From: CBDCFV01 sp963664625
GTDB lineage: Bacteria > Chloroflexota > Dehalococcoidia > Lucifugimonadales > UBA3495
DNA: 64,000 nucleotides
Direction: 5' to 3'
NCBI GenBank assembly: GCA_963664625.1
Contig: OY761541.1
Location: forward strand, 496,001 to 560,000
Below are positions 26,401 through 40,811 of this stretch, in pieces. Numbering within the stretch: the first letter of the stretch is position 1; every line of letters begins with the position of its first letter. Position numbers and translations under genes: made by a program. The notes beneath the pieces were generated by a model that saw only the letters and a list, made by a program, of their open reading frames with translations, had not been told where the DNA came from and ran no database searches.

Positions 26401-29400
26401 TCCCCCGCACACGCGGGGATAGACCTCGCATATCTCACGGGCCGGGCTGAGCATGGCCGGTTCCCCCGCACACGCGGGGATAGACCCCCTGTTCGGCGCA
26501 ACGGGCGTTGTACCCGTTCGGTTCCCCCGCACACGCGGGGATAGACCTAGCCCGTCATTCTCCCAGACGCCAAGGCAACGGGTTCCCCCGCACACGCGGG
26601 GATAGACCTTGCCCGGTACGGCTCAGGGATACCGCTATGCCGGTTCCCCCGCACACGCGGGGATAGACCCGTTTTCGTAATACTGACCGAGGAGGAAGAG
26701 GAGGTTCCCCCGCACACGCGGGGATAGACCCCGTTCGGGCCGCCGATACCCGGCCCGTGCACCGGTTCCCCCGCACACGCGGGGATAGACCGTCCTCTTG
26801 TGTGTTTTGCCCGTATCACAGCCTGGTTCCCCCGCACACGCGGGGATAGACCGGCGATACAGCTAGGAGTCAAGGCAGCATATCAGGTTCCCCCGCACAC
26901 GCGGGGATAGACCGATTCCGGCCAAGACCGGCGGGTTGCCGTCGGTGGTTCCCCCGCACACGCGGGGATAGACCCGCCGGATAGGCACCGGCAGTTGGAC
27001 CGACCTTGGTTCCCCCGCACACGCGGGGATAGACCCCGAAGGGGAAACGGAGTAAATCAGGATGGAATGGTTCCCCCGCACACGCGGGGATAGACCGATC
27101 ATGTCCGACGCCAACCAATCGCCGCCCTCGGTTCCCCCGCACACGCGGGGATAGACCGGCGTTGAAGAAAGGACTCGGGCAGTACCGGCAGGTTCCCCCG
27201 CACACGCGGGGATAGACCGATGCCTATCGGTTGTGCTTCGGGAGCCAGGAAGGTTCCCCCGCACACGCGGGGATAGACCCCCTCCGCGCGGTTAGCTGGT
27301 TGACGGGCTGTTGGTTCCCCCGCACACGCGGGGATAGACCGTCTTTTTGTTGTTGCCTGTTGCCTAGTGGTCGGGTTCCCCCGCACACGCGGGGATAGAC
27401 CCGAATCGGACGGCACACGGCCGTCTAAGGAGGAGGTTCCCCCGCACACGCGGGGATAGACCGTCTAAGGATTCCCGCGACACGTACTCGTTCCAGGTTC
27501 CCCCGCACACGCGGGGATAGACCGATGCCTATCGGTTGTGCTTCGGGAGCCAGGAAGGTTCCCCCGCACACGCGGGGATAGACCGGCATTTGGTTTCCCC
27601 GGTTACCTGGGTTTCATGGTTCCCCCGCACACGCGGGGATAGACCCTGGTGAGGTTTTACCGAGCTACTCAGACCATGGGTTCCCCCGCACACGCGGGGA
27701 TAGACCGCTGGGCGGCGTACAGTATTAAGAGCGCACCAAGGTTCCCCCGCACACGCGGGGATAGACCGCCGGCAGGCTGGTGTCCGTTTCCCGCGAAACG
27801 GGTTCCCCCGCACACGCGGGGATAGACCGTTGGCGAGATGTATTGCCGAGCTCCACTGCCAGGTTCCCCCGCACACGCGGGGATAGACCCTCCGATCATG
27901 CCCATACGGATAGTATGCGTCAGGTTCCCCCGCACACGCGGGGATAGACCGCACTTCGTCGCCAGGGTAAAACGGCCAACGGCGGTTCCCCCGCACACGC
28001 GGGGATAGACCTTCACTATACGCCTGTCAATAATGCAACGCTCTGGTTCCCCCGCACACGCGGGGATAGACCCTATTACAAAATGCCATTGTCGTCCCTT
28101 GGTGAGGTTCCCCCGCACACGCGGGGATAGACCCCAGACGTAGCGACGGCTGCGAGACTCGGTGTGGGTTCCCCCGCACACGCGGGGATAGACCTGCGGT
28201 GACGCAACCGAACAACGCGTTTATTTCGGTTCCCCCGCACACGCGGGGATAGACCCGGTAATCATTATCCTGATAGTGGATATAATGAGGTTCCCCCGCA
28301 CACGCGGGGATAGACCGCGAAGTCCTCGATTTCCCCCCGTTCGACGTGTGGTTCCCCCGCACACGCGGGGATAGACCCATCACATCCCCGGCCAGGGTTT
28401 CGAGAGATACGGTTCCCCCGCACACGCGGGGATAGACCGTCTGTTTTCAATAGCTATCGCAAACGAGATTTGGTTCCCCCGCACACGCGGGGATAGACCG
28501 TGAGCATGGCAGTGGACATTGACAGGGCCTTCGGTTCCCCCGCACACGCGGGGATAGACCTTTCCAGTACGTCACCCGGCGTGAAAACGTGGCGGTTCCC
28601 CCGCACACGCGGGGATAGACCCCGTCGCTACGTCTGGCGACTACGATGATCTGAGGTTCCCCCGCACACGCGGGGATAGACCTATATATTGCCGCTACTA
28701 GGGGTATTATTATCGGGTTCCCCCGCACACGCGGGGATAGACCTGGTTGCGTTGAGTAGCAGTTTTGTCAGTTTGGGGTTCCCCCGCACACGCGGGGATA
28801 GACCTCGTCCAGCCTATTTTCGATAGCTGCTGCAAACGGTTCCCCCGCACACGCGGGGATAGACCGTGGTCCCAGTCTACCTTGTCGGTTGCGATCAGGG
28901 TTCCCCCGCACACGCGGGGATAGACCCATACCATTATGGATCAAGACATTCCTGGCTAAGGTTCCCCCGCACACGCGGGGATAGACCGGCGATGGAGGGT
29001 TTCGGGATACTCCTGGAGACGGTTCCCCCGCACACGCGGGGATAGACCCTCATCTGGAGACCGGACAGATTCAACGTGGGAGGTTCCCCCGCACACGCGG
29101 GGATAGACCGCCGCCGATCCCGCCGCCTTGGGGGGGCCGGCCGGTTCCCCCGCACACGCGGGGATAGACCGAAAGCAAATCGAGGAACTAGAAGAGAGAG
29201 TCGGGTTCCCCCGCACACGCGGGGATAGACCCCGCCAGTCTCTCAGCACGTCTTCCGTGATGGAGGTTCCCCCGCACACGCGGGGATAGACCGTAGAAGC
29301 GCTAGACCGGCAAGCAGTGGAGAGAGGTTCCCCCGCACACGCGGGGATAGACCGTACTCTGTCGGCGGACGCCCCAACGTCGAACCGGTTCCCCCGCACA

Positions 29401-32400
29401 CGCGGGGATAGACCCTCCAGCAAGCCTTCAACATGCCTGTCGGCGTGGGTTCCCCCGCACACGCGGGGATAGACCCCGAGCGCTTCGGGAGCAACCGCAA
29501 GCTGCGGCGGTTCCCCCGCACACGCGGGGATAGACCCAATGTTGGCAACACCCCGCTGACCGGCGCCGGTTCCCCCGCACACGCGGGGATAGACCCGCCT
29601 ATTCAGACAGCAGGGCCCGGCAACGGGAGGTTCCCCCGCACACGCGGGGATAGACCGCACCTTGGGGGCCGGCTGACCGGCCGGGGTTGGGTTCCCCCGC
29701 ACACGCGGGGATAGACCCACCCGTCCCGGCCGAGGCGGAAGACCGGGAGCGGTTCCCCCGCACACGCGGGGATAGACCTACGCGGGCGTTGGCCCCAGGC
29801 AGTCGGTTGTAGGTTCCCCCGCACACGCGGGGATAGACCCGAGAAACTCCCCGCAGACGCCAGCACCGCCGAGGTTCCCCCGCACACGCGGGGATAGACC
29901 TACACGATCCGGGACTTTTGTGCTGAAAGGACTGGTTCCCCCGCACACGCGGGGATAGACCCCTTTCGTGAGAGAACAAGGCTCATAGTATGTAGGTTCC
30001 CCCGCACACGCGGGGATAGACCGCCTACCTACACCACTTGGAAAGGGACGACGATGGTTCCCCCGCACACGCGGGGATAGACCGGCGGCTATCACGGCGC
30101 AGGGGACCCGGGAGCCGGTTCCCCCGCACACGCGGGGATAGACCGACCCCTACACAAGCTCCGTTGTACATACTATGGGTTCCCCCGCACACGCGGGGAT
30201 AGACCGTGCTTACAACTGCGTCGCTGGTGGAAAGCGCCGGTTCCCCCGCACACGCGGGGATAGACCTTCACAATGCCCAAGAAGCCGAACCAGTTGACGG
30301 GTTCCCCCGCACACGCGGGGATAGACCCAGCATTGCTCTCACCGCGGGACTTATCGGGACGGTTCCCCCGCACACGCGGGGATAGACCCCGTCCGCCGCG
30401 CAGGTGGTGTGGAATCCGGACGGTTCCCCCGCACACGCGGGGATAGACCTGCTCTTGCGCCCAGGGCCGGGTCTCCGTTGCTGGTTCCCCCGCACACGCG
30501 GGGATAGACCTTCCTCCATCGGGTCTTTCGGCTTCCTGGTCCTGGTTCCCCCGCACACGCGGGGATAGACCTTTGACCAGCACGTCGATGTTCAGTGGTC
30601 CCGCGGTTCCCCGCACACGCGGGGATAGACCCTGCTCTTGGACTGTGCGCCAGTTTTCGTTCCCGGTTCCCCCGCACACGCGGGGATAGACCCTTGGTCC
30701 ACAGCCTTTCGGCTTCCCTGGTCAGGGTTCCCCCGCACACGCGGGGATAGACCCCGCCGATTGCTTGCCGGCAGACCACGTTGACGGGTTCCCCCGCACA
30801 CGCGGGGATAGACCCATACCACGCGTTGCCGTAGGTTAAGCCCTCAGGGTTCCCCCGCACACGCGGGGATAGACCCCCTACGCAATGGGTAGGGCGCGGA
30901 CAGCGGACGGTTCCCCCGCACACGCGGGGATAGACCCTGCCCGATTCGTTGTAACAGCACCATAGTGATGGTTCCCCCGCACACGCGGGGATAGACCCAT
31001 TACCATAGCGAGGTTGTTATATTGACGCTTGGTTCCCCCGCACACGCGGGGATAGACCGGAATCGCCGGGGGTCAAGCTGCTCGCCAAATCGGTTCCCCC
31101 GCACACGCGGGGATAGACCCAGAGCGTTGGTGGCATGGGAATCGTAGAAAGCGGTTCCCCCGCACACGCGGGGATAGACCGCGCGGGATGCACCTGCTGC
31201 CGGCCACCGAGGCGGTTCCCCCGCACACGCGGGGATAGACCTTGATGGAAAAGACGCCGCGCGGGGAAAAGACCGGTTCCCCCGCACACGCGGGGATAGA
31301 CCTTGGCGAGGTAAACCTGGGGCAGCTGTGGATGCGGTTCCCCCGCACACGCGGGGATAGACCGTCCACACACAGTCAGCGTTGTCGCCCCGTGGGGGTT
31401 CCCCCGCACACGCGGGGATAGACCGCCAAGCGGCTATGCTGTTCGCAATATCAACAGGGTTCCCCCGCACACGCGGGGATAGACCCCGTCATGGCGACGC
31501 TGGACCCGCTTTCGCAGAGGTTCCCCCGCACACGCGGGGATAGACCCTGCCCCTTCCTCCAGCCGTTTCCGCCGTGTAGGGTTCCCCCGCACACGCGGGG
31601 ATAGACCTTCCACGCCGCCGACCCAGGGATGAGGCATATCGGTTCCCCCGCACACGCGGGGATAGACCTTCCGATTTCCGTGGTAATATGGTCGAATGAC
31701 GGGTTCCCCCGCACACGCGGGGATAGACCTTCACGTTTGCCGACGAGATCGACAAATTCCAAGGTTCCCCCGCACACGCGGGGATAGACCTTCGTCAGAG
31801 GGCAGCGTTGGGCCGCCGACGATGGTTCCCCCGCACACGCGGGGATAGACCGGCGCCGCCGCTGATACTGGTAGTATCGACCTGGGTTCCCCCGCACACG
31901 CGGGGATAGACCTTCGTTTTGTGCGATGGCTGTCATATCCATCAAGGTTCCCCCGCACACGCGGGGATAGACCCACGCCTGACACCATAATATCGATATT
32001 CCCGTTGGTTCCCCCGCACACGCGGGGATAGACCGCTACGCACTTTCGTTGGGATACGCCTTGCATCGGTTCCCCCGCACACGCGGGGATAGACCTTTCA
32101 CCCCATTGTTCACGTGTCATACCCATGTGGTTCCCCCGCACACGCGGGGATAGACCCCATGCACGATAGCGCCCCACGGGAAAAACCAAGGTTCCCCCGC
32201 ACACGCGGGGATAGACCCCTATGACCGCCAACGGCATCTTGTAGTAATTGGGTTCCCCCGCACACGCGGGGATAGACCTCCACCATCCCACATCGTCGGC
32301 AAAATGGCCGCGGTTCCCCCGCACACGCGGGGATAGACCTTTTGTTGTGCCGTTCACTCTGAACATCGCCGCGGTTCCCCCGCACACGCGGGGATAGACC

Positions 32401-35400
32401 CGCCACTGGGATTACTTTGTTGAGCAGGGGTACGGTTCCCCCGCACACGCGGGGATAGACCGCCGAACTCCAACCGCTGATTCAGGAACTGAAGGGTTCC
32501 CCCGCACACGCGGGGATAGACCGCTGATTGACGAATTGGTAGACCCCGGTTGTCAGGTTCCCCCGCACACGCGGGGATAGACCCCCGGTAGCAGCTACCG
32601 GACCGCGCCCCACGCCGGTTCCCCCGCACACGCGGGGATAGACCCTACTGCATACCTTGCCACTGCGAAGAGCAGGTGGTTCCCCCGCACACGCGGGGAT
32701 AGACCTTTAGCCCATGAGCTGGGAATCCTGATAGACGGGGTTCCCCCGCACACGCGGGGATAGACCTTCGTCCTTATGCCGATTCCAGAATCCCCGGCAG
32801 GTTCCCCCGCACACGCGGGGATAGACCTTCTACTGCTACTCTGGCCGTCCGATTTTCCGCGGTTCCCCCGCACACGCGGGGATAGACCCCCTGCCAGAAT
32901 GTCCGCGCAATCGCCGTTGTAGGTTCCCCCGCACACGCGGGGATAGACCCCGTCCGTGTATCCAGTTGCCGGATACGACGCCGGTTCCCCCGCACACGCG
33001 GGGATAGACCCGCAGCGATGATGGTGTCCTTGTTGGAGTTCTCGGTTCCCCCGCACACGCGGGGATAGACCGCAGGTGTTGGCGGGCAACGGCACCGCCC
33101 CGAAGGTTCCCCCGCACACGCGGGGATAGACCCGGCGGCGCAGATTGCCAAGTGGTCCGAATTGGGGTTCCCCCGCACACGCGGGGATAGACCCACCGGC
33201 GTTGGGCGATTGGACACTACATCGAAGGTTCCCCCGCACACGCGGGGATAGACCCCATACAAAGAGAGACTGGAAATGTGCCGGGCAGGTTCCCCCGCAC
33301 ACGCGGGGATAGACCCCAGGAACAGGGATGGGGCAATCCAGCCATCCGGGTTCCCCCGCACACGCGGGGATAGACCCACAAGACCTACAGGTCTACTTCG
33401 ACTGCATGAGGTTCCCCCGCACACGCGGGGATAGACCCGTTGACCGTGTACTGGGATGAGACACACCCAAGGTTCCCCCGCACACGCGGGGATAGACCCT
33501 GGACAGGCTGGGTAAGATGGCAAGGGAAACAGGTTCCCCCGCACACGCGGGGATAGACCGGAGTAGAGATGTCACTCGTAAACTTCAATATCGGTTCCCC
33601 CGCACACGCGGGGATAGACCGTTATGCCTTCCATGCCAAGCAGACGCTTTCAGGGTTCCCCCGCACACGCGGGGATAGACCGGATGTACCACATTTGGCA
33701 ATACAACGACAGAAGGTTCCCCCGCACACGCGGGGATAGACCCACGGAGTCAACATGGTGCCGACAACTTGCCGGGGTTCCCCCGCACACGCGGGGATAG
33801 ACCCGTACAGGACAAAACTGAAGGAGGAGACATGGCGGTTCCCCCGCACACGCGGGGATAGACCCAATGGGCCAGGCTCATAACGAAGGACTTATCAGGT
33901 TCCCCCGCACACGCGGGGATAGACCCGACTACAACCTCCCCGCGCAATCGGCCACAGGGGTTCCCCCGCACACGCGGGGATAGACCTTCGCAGGGACCGC
34001 AGACGACACGAAGGAGTAGGGTTCCCCCGCACACGCGGGGATAGACCGTGGTCCCAGTCCACGTTGTCCGCCGCCATCATGGTTCCCCCGCACACGCGGG
34101 GATAGACCGAAGGCAATCAAGCAACAACGAACTGGAAAACTGGTTCCCCCGCACACGCGGGGATAGACCCGAAGGAGTCTATCCAAGGGAACAACGAGGA
34201 TGGGTTCCCCCGCACACGCGGGGATAGACCCAGTATTCACAGGCTCCTCCGAAATTTACATCGGGTTCCCCCGCACACGCGGGGATAGACCCACAAAGGT
34301 CGCCCGCGGAAAACTGGTAGTCGTGGTTCCCCCGCACACGCGGGGATAGACCTCGCTGGGGCTGTCACGGACGTACTCCACACGGGGTTCCCCCGCACAC
34401 GCGGGGATAGACCCGAGTCTGGCTTGACTGAGATAGACCTGGATGCGGTTCCCCCGCACACGCGGGGATAGACCCACGTCGTCGATAGCCATGGCCGCTT
34501 CCCGGACGGTTCCCCCGCACACGCGGGGATAGACCCCTGGATAAAATCGTGTTGCTCTCGGTGAGGGAGGTTCCCCCGCACACGCGGGGATAGACCCATC
34601 AAGCCAACCGGATTTCACTTCAGCACGGTGGTTCCCCCGCACACGCGGGGATAGACCCCGACGGCAGGGCCCAGGAGCAGGACCGGCGACGGTTCCCCCG
34701 CACACGCGGGGATAGACCGGTATGAGCTGCTAGCTGGACCTTCCCAACCGGGGTTCCCCCGCACACGCGGGGATAGACCACCGCTGAAGGTTTTTCGGCT
34801 CCCCCATGTCGAGGTTCCCCCGCACACGCGGGGATAGACCCCCGGTCCCAGTTCCCTTGTCGGAACCCACCGGGGTTCCCCCGCACACGCGGGGATAGAC
34901 CGGCCCGAAGGGCGACACCGGAGACACCGGCCCGGGTTCCCCCGCACACGCGGGGATAGACCGGATCGACGCCCAGGACACGGAAGAAGCAGTTCGGTTC
35001 CCCCGCACACGCGGGGATAGACCCCGCTTGTTCGACCGGCTGGAAAATACGTTGGAGGTTCCCCCGCACACGCGGGGATAGACCGTATTTCATCGAGACC
35101 GGTCAAACTGAGCCGGTGGTTCCCCCGCACACGCGGGGATAGACCCCCGCCAGGTGAAACCTCCCAGCAACCCGCACCGGTTCCCCCGCACACGCGGGGA
35201 TAGACCTTCTTAGAGCAAGCTAACCTTGTCGAGGTCCACGGTTCCCCCGCACACGCGGGGATAGACCCAGATTTGTGGCCTTCGAGTACCCGGACCTGCT
35301 GGTTCCCCCGCACACGCGGGGATAGACCGACGTCGGCGCCCTGGAGCCACCAGCCGTAGAGGGTTCCCCCGCACACGCGGGGATAGACCGGTGGGGATGC

Positions 35401-38400
35401 CCTCATAGTTCCCTTGCAGGCCGGTTCCCCCGCACACGCGGGGATAGACCTTGAAGCAGCAATCCCGTTACCTACCATAACCTGGTTCCCCCGCACACGC
35501 GGGGATAGACCTGATTGACTTGCGGTACTCGATGAAGCGGTCCAGGTTCCCCCGCACACGCGGGGATAGACCTGATTGACTTGCGGTACTCGATGAAGCG
35601 GTCCAGGTTCCCCCGCACACGCGGGGATAGACCCAACCAGGAGCTTGAGCGCCTGCGCAAAGAGTTGGTTCCCCGCACACGCGGGGATAGACCTGGACTT
35701 CACGGGAGAGCGAACATGCCTGAAAAGGTTCCCCCGCACACGCGGGGATAGACCCTATTGGCGGATACCCTCCTGCCCCTCTCGGCGGGTTCCCCCGCAC
35801 ACGCGGGGATAGACCGTCGTATTCCTCCCAGCGTCCGCTTGCCGGGAAGGTTCCCCCGCACACGCGGGGATAGACCTTTCGCCCACTCGTTTGAAGATAG
35901 ACAGTATCTGGTTCCCCCACACACGCGGGGATAGACCCCGTTGGTTCCGTCTCCCCGGTAGCGCCTAAGCGGTTCCCCCGCACACGCGGGGATAGACCTC
36001 TTTTATTTTTACTGTCGGCTTCAAGGCCTGTGGTTCCCCCGCACACGCGGGGATAGACCCCCTTACACAGTCATCCAGTCAAGAACCCGCGAGGTTCCCC
36101 CGCACACGCGGGGATAGACCCCCGGCCCCGACTTGCCGGTGACCGACGAAGAAGGTTCCCCCGCACACGCGGGGATAGACCGTACTGGAAATACGAGTTA
36201 CCTACCGTGACAAAGGTTCCCCCGCACACGCGGGGATAGACCCCTTGACACTGGCATACCAAAGACAAACCAACCGGTTCCCCCGCACACGCGGGGATAG
36301 ACCGTACACATGCCCTAGATGCGCACCTAAAAGGGCGGTTCCCCCGCACACGCGGGGATAGACCTTTTGCTCCTATTCCCAAGCATAGTCCGGCGATGGT
36401 TCCCCCGCACACGCGGGGATAGACCGGAGGAAGCCAAGAGCTGATAGAGTTCGGGCAAGGTTCCCCCGCACACGCGGGGATAGACCTTCGCTGAGATCAA
36501 CCGCCCGCTTGGGAACGACGGTTCCCCCGCACACGCGGGGATAGACCCACCCCGCTTACCCGCAACTTCGTGGTGTTCGTGGTTCCCCCGCACACGCGGG
36601 GATAGACCCGTCCTGACCAACGGCGTGGGAACGCTGGAGTGGGTTCCCCCGCACACGCGGGGATAGACCGTAGGCCACCACGTCCGCCCTGGGTATCGTC
36701 CCGGTTCCCCCGCACACGCGGGGATAGACCTTTACAGAGCAGATTCCCCGGGGGGTCTCGTGGGGTTCCCCCGCACACGCGGGGATAGACCCTGTTCTCT
36801 GGGATTGGGCGCGTGGTTGGGAGTGGTTCCCCCGCACACGCGGGGATAGACCCATGCCCCATGCTCTTGGAGGCCCCGGAAATCGGGTTCCCCCGCACAC
36901 GCGGGGATAGACCCATCACCAATGCCGTCAACGGCGATGTCTGGAAGGTTCCCCCGCACACGCGGGGATAGACCTTGGCGACGGACATCCTCAGCATCTT
37001 CCATACCGGTTCCCCCGCACACGCGGGGATAGACCCTCAGGCGTAGCCCGCAACTGACCTACCGTGGTGGTTCCCCCGCACACGCGGGGATAGACCCGGG
37101 AATCTGTTATTTGGAAAAGGGAAAGGAAGGGTTCCCCCGCACACGCGGGGATAGACCCATCCGTGCGAATGGAGAGTGTCTTGTCCCAGTGGTTCCCCCG
37201 CACACGCGGGGATAGACCCACGGCTGCCGGCTACATGCACATCCCATGATGGGTTCCCCCGCACACGCGGGGATAGACCTTGTCAAAGTAGCCCATTGAG
37301 GTCATTCACCTAGGTTCCCCCGCACACGCGGGGATAGACCCAGCACCGGGTCATCGTTTGAGGGGATTGGCGTGGTTCCCCCGCACACGCGGGGATAGAC
37401 CGAGAATGGCAGCCGAGTTCCAGACATCGCCGTTGGTTCCCCCGCACACGCGGGGATAGACCCGAGCAAGCCGACCATTCCCACGACCCGGGGAGGGTTC
37501 CCCCGCACACGCGGGGATAGACCGTCATGCAAGATGCGACGGCCGTTGACGTTGCGGGTTCCCCCGCACACGCGGGGATAGACCTCAGCAGATAGATACA
37601 ACCCGCCGGGCATCGACGGTTCCCCCGCACACGCGGGGATAGACCGTTTACACAGAGGGAGAAGGAAATCCATTACAAGGTTCCCCCGCACACGCGGGGA
37701 TAGACCCTGGCGACGGTGCACGTTTTCGGTCAAGGCCAGGGTTCCCCCGCACACGCGGGGATAGACCCTACCTTTGCCGGTATAACACATTATTGCGAGG
37801 GGTTCCCCCGCACACGCGGGGATAGACCGCTGTCGTAAGTCCCATACTGTCTGGCGGGCGCGGTTCCCCCGCACACGCGGGGATAGACCCGACACCATCA
37901 CTATTGAGAAGGCCGACGGGGGGGTTCCCCCGCACACGCGGGGATAGACCGTCGGACGGCAACTCCGACCCGCTGGTCTGGTAGGTTCCCCCGCACACGC
38001 GGGGATAGACCCCAGGCCCACTACCAAGAGAAGCTGGAGGCCGGGGTTCCCCCGCACACGCGGGGATAGACCGTGGCCCTCGATCCTCAGGGCGCAGGTC
38101 AAGGTGGTTCCCCCGCACACGCGGGGATAGACCCCTGGTCCTGACCTCCTTTGACTTTCCTATGGAGGTTCCCCCGCACACGCGGGGATAGACCCGCTGG
38201 CGACCGCATCCGGGCCGCACTGATCCAGGTTCCCCCGCACACGCGGGGATAGACCGCTGACTGCTCAGGGTCGGCGTGACCTGAAGGAGGTTCCCCCGCA
38301 CACGCGGGGATAGACCCATGATGACTGGCGGTATCAGCCGTGTCGTCTGGGTTCCCCCGCACACGCGGGGATAGACCCGCCGACGTGAATATCTGCCAGA

Positions 38401-40757
38401 AACGACCAGGGGTTCCCCCGCACACGCGGGGATAGACCCGCCCGCGTATTAGATAGAGCACGACAGGATGCGGTTCCCCCGCACACGCGGGGATAGACCC
38501 GCTGTCGATGGCCAGGTCCAACTGGGCGTCGTGGTTCCCCCGCACACGCGGGGATAGACCTTCCCACCTTGGTGGAAATGTCGCGGTCGTACTGGTTCCC
38601 CCGCACACGCGGGGATAGACCCTGCCTCCCGGTGGCGACGTTCTTCAGTGCTATGGTTCCCCCGCACACGCGGGGATAGACCTAGATACTTGCCGGCAGG
38701 ACCAAATATGACAGGGGTTCCCCCGCACACGCGGGGATAGACCGGCGGGATGGTTTTTGACGAAATGGGAGTCCGGGGTTCCCCCGCACACGCGGGGATA
38801 GACCGGCGTCCAGCAACTCGCCGTCGTTGGTAGTGTCGGTTCCCCCGCACACGCGGGGATAGACCCACCGGCGGGACCTGCACAATGGCACTGCATTGGG
38901 TTCCCCCGCACACGCGGGGATAGACCCTGGATGTAGTAATCCTCAGTCGTGTCGTCGATGGTTCCCCCGCACATGCGGGGATAGACCCCATGTAGCGAGG
39001 GCCACCGGCAGCAACCAGTCGGTTCCCCCGCACACGCGGGGATAGACCTCCTGCATCGGCGCGGGGCGGGGCGGGGAAATGGGTTCCCCCGCACACGCGG
39101 GGATAGACCTTCGGCGGCGCTCGGTGCTGCTATATTCGTAGCGGTTCCCCCGCACACGCGGGGATAGACCTGCTGGCCTTGGAGCTAGGCCATCGACTGA
39201 GGCGGTTCCCCCGCACACGCGGGGATAGACCCCCGACGCGGACGAAATCGACGCCCTGATAACCGGTTCCCCCGCACACGCGGGGATAGACCGCGCAGGC
39301 AATCAACCGGAAGGTCAAGGAGGACGGTTCCCCCGCACACGCGGGGATAGACCTTGGAATCAACCCGCGCTGCGTCAATACCCGTTGGTTCCCCCGCACA
39401 CGCGGGGATAGACCCGACGTGGGCAGGGAATAACACCGGGCCTAATGGGTTCCCCCGCACACGCGGGGATAGACCGAAGCGGGGCCGGTACTTGTCGTCC
39501 GTCCGCTGGGTTCCCCCGCACACGCGGGGATAGACCCCTTTTGGATTTTCTGCCGCTGGGTATGGCATTGGTTCCCCCGCACACGCGGGGATAGACCCGG
39601 AGCAGGAGGCGGCGGTAGCAAAGAAACAGCGGTTCCCCCGCACACGCGGGGATAGACCGCGGGTTGTCAGGGCTGGGGATGTGCCGCCGAGGGTTCCCCC
39701 GCACACGCGGGGATAGACCGACTCATGGCTCCACCACAAGCCCTGCCTCGTAGGTTCCCCCGCACACGCGGGGATAGACCCCCGGCCCGGAGGTTAGCGG
39801 ATATTTCCACGTAGGTTCCCCCGCACACGCGGGGATAGACCGCCGACGCTAAAGCTGGCAGTGGTGGCGACGATGGTTCCCCCGCACACGCGGGGATAGA
39901 CCGGCCGGCATACTGCGAAGGTCGCAAGTGTTGGCGGTTCCCCCGCACACGCGGGGATAGACCTCCGGCTTGAATCGGGAAATCTTGGCGCAGACAGGTT
40001 CCCCCGCACACGCGGGGATAGACCGCCGATGCTGCCCTTGTTGCTGCCACTAACCTGGGTTCCCCCGCACACGCGGGGATAGACCGCAATATTCGAGCGA
40101 CTGAGGCAGGACCGCCGCGGTTCCCCCGCACACGCGGGGATAGACCGGGGATACCGTATCCGATGAAGAGATAGAGGAGGGTTCCCCCGCACACGCGGGG
40201 ATAGACCGGTCACGGGTTGCCAGCGGACCCGCCGAAACAGGGTTCCCCCGCACACGCGGGGATAGACCCCCATAACTGACAAAGACGGTGTGCCGCTTAC
40301 CGGTTCCCCCGCACACGCGGGGATAGACCTCAGCCATCAGGTCCTGCGCCCATTCAGCGTCGGGTTCCCCCGCACACGCGGGGATAGACCCGGAGCGTGG
40401 TGCTGGTGATCTCGACCTCCCAGGGTTCCCCCGTACACGCGGGGATAGACCCCGCCCCATGGTCGAAAAAGGCTCTTTCCAAATGGTTCCCCCGCACACG
40501 CGGGGATAGACCCAAGGGTTTGCTCTTCTCCTATTTGGGTAAGCTGGTTCCCCCGCACACGCGGGGATAGACCTCCAAATAATCCCGTACTAAAGACTCC
40601 AAATCGGGTTCCCCCGCACACGCGGGGATAGACCCCTGCGGGGTCTCCTGAACCTCACCGGCCGCCAGGGTTCCCCCGCACACGCGGGGATAGACCTGAG
40701 TTCGTCGAATGGCACGACGAGCACCACGTGGTTCCCCCACAAGCGCGGTATTCCCAA
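23470..40757 (+). CRISPR. Giant type I-E array, about 283 spacers
   Basis: 28-nt repeat beginning GGTTCCCCCGCA, with a GCGGGG stem arm and ending ATAGACC, alternating with 33-nt spacers (61-bp unit). Arithmetic from unit positions (23470, 26520, 29629, 40730) gives 284 repeats and 283 spacers. Repeats are nearly invariant; the variants I found all lie beyond the first 40%: 27-nt repeats with a lost C at 30605 and 35667, single changes at 35919, 38974 and 40434, and a badly decayed last repeat at 40730-40757. This places the leader next to cas2. Two spacers are exactly duplicated (27219/27524 and tandem 35512/35573). Long minus-strand reading frames in the array are artefacts of the stop-free repeat. 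Confidence 0.99.
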
Positions 40758-40811
40758 CACGCACTGGTTATGTAAAATTGGACCATCAACACAGATGCAA
40801 CGAGTGAGAGC

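Noticed and set aside
30270..30730. A third homologous spacer pair (spacers starting at about 30511 and 30691 sharing CTTTCGGCTTCC)
   Set aside because: The shared stretch is short and the encoded peptides diverge outside it; chance similarity cannot be excluded.
23451..40764. Dozens of long minus-strand reading frames with repeated GLSPRVRGN, RSIPACAGEP and VYPRVCGGT
   Set aside because: These are the CRISPR repeat read in its three stop-free reverse frames; the 61-bp period shifts frame each unit. No ribosome sites and no codon signal.
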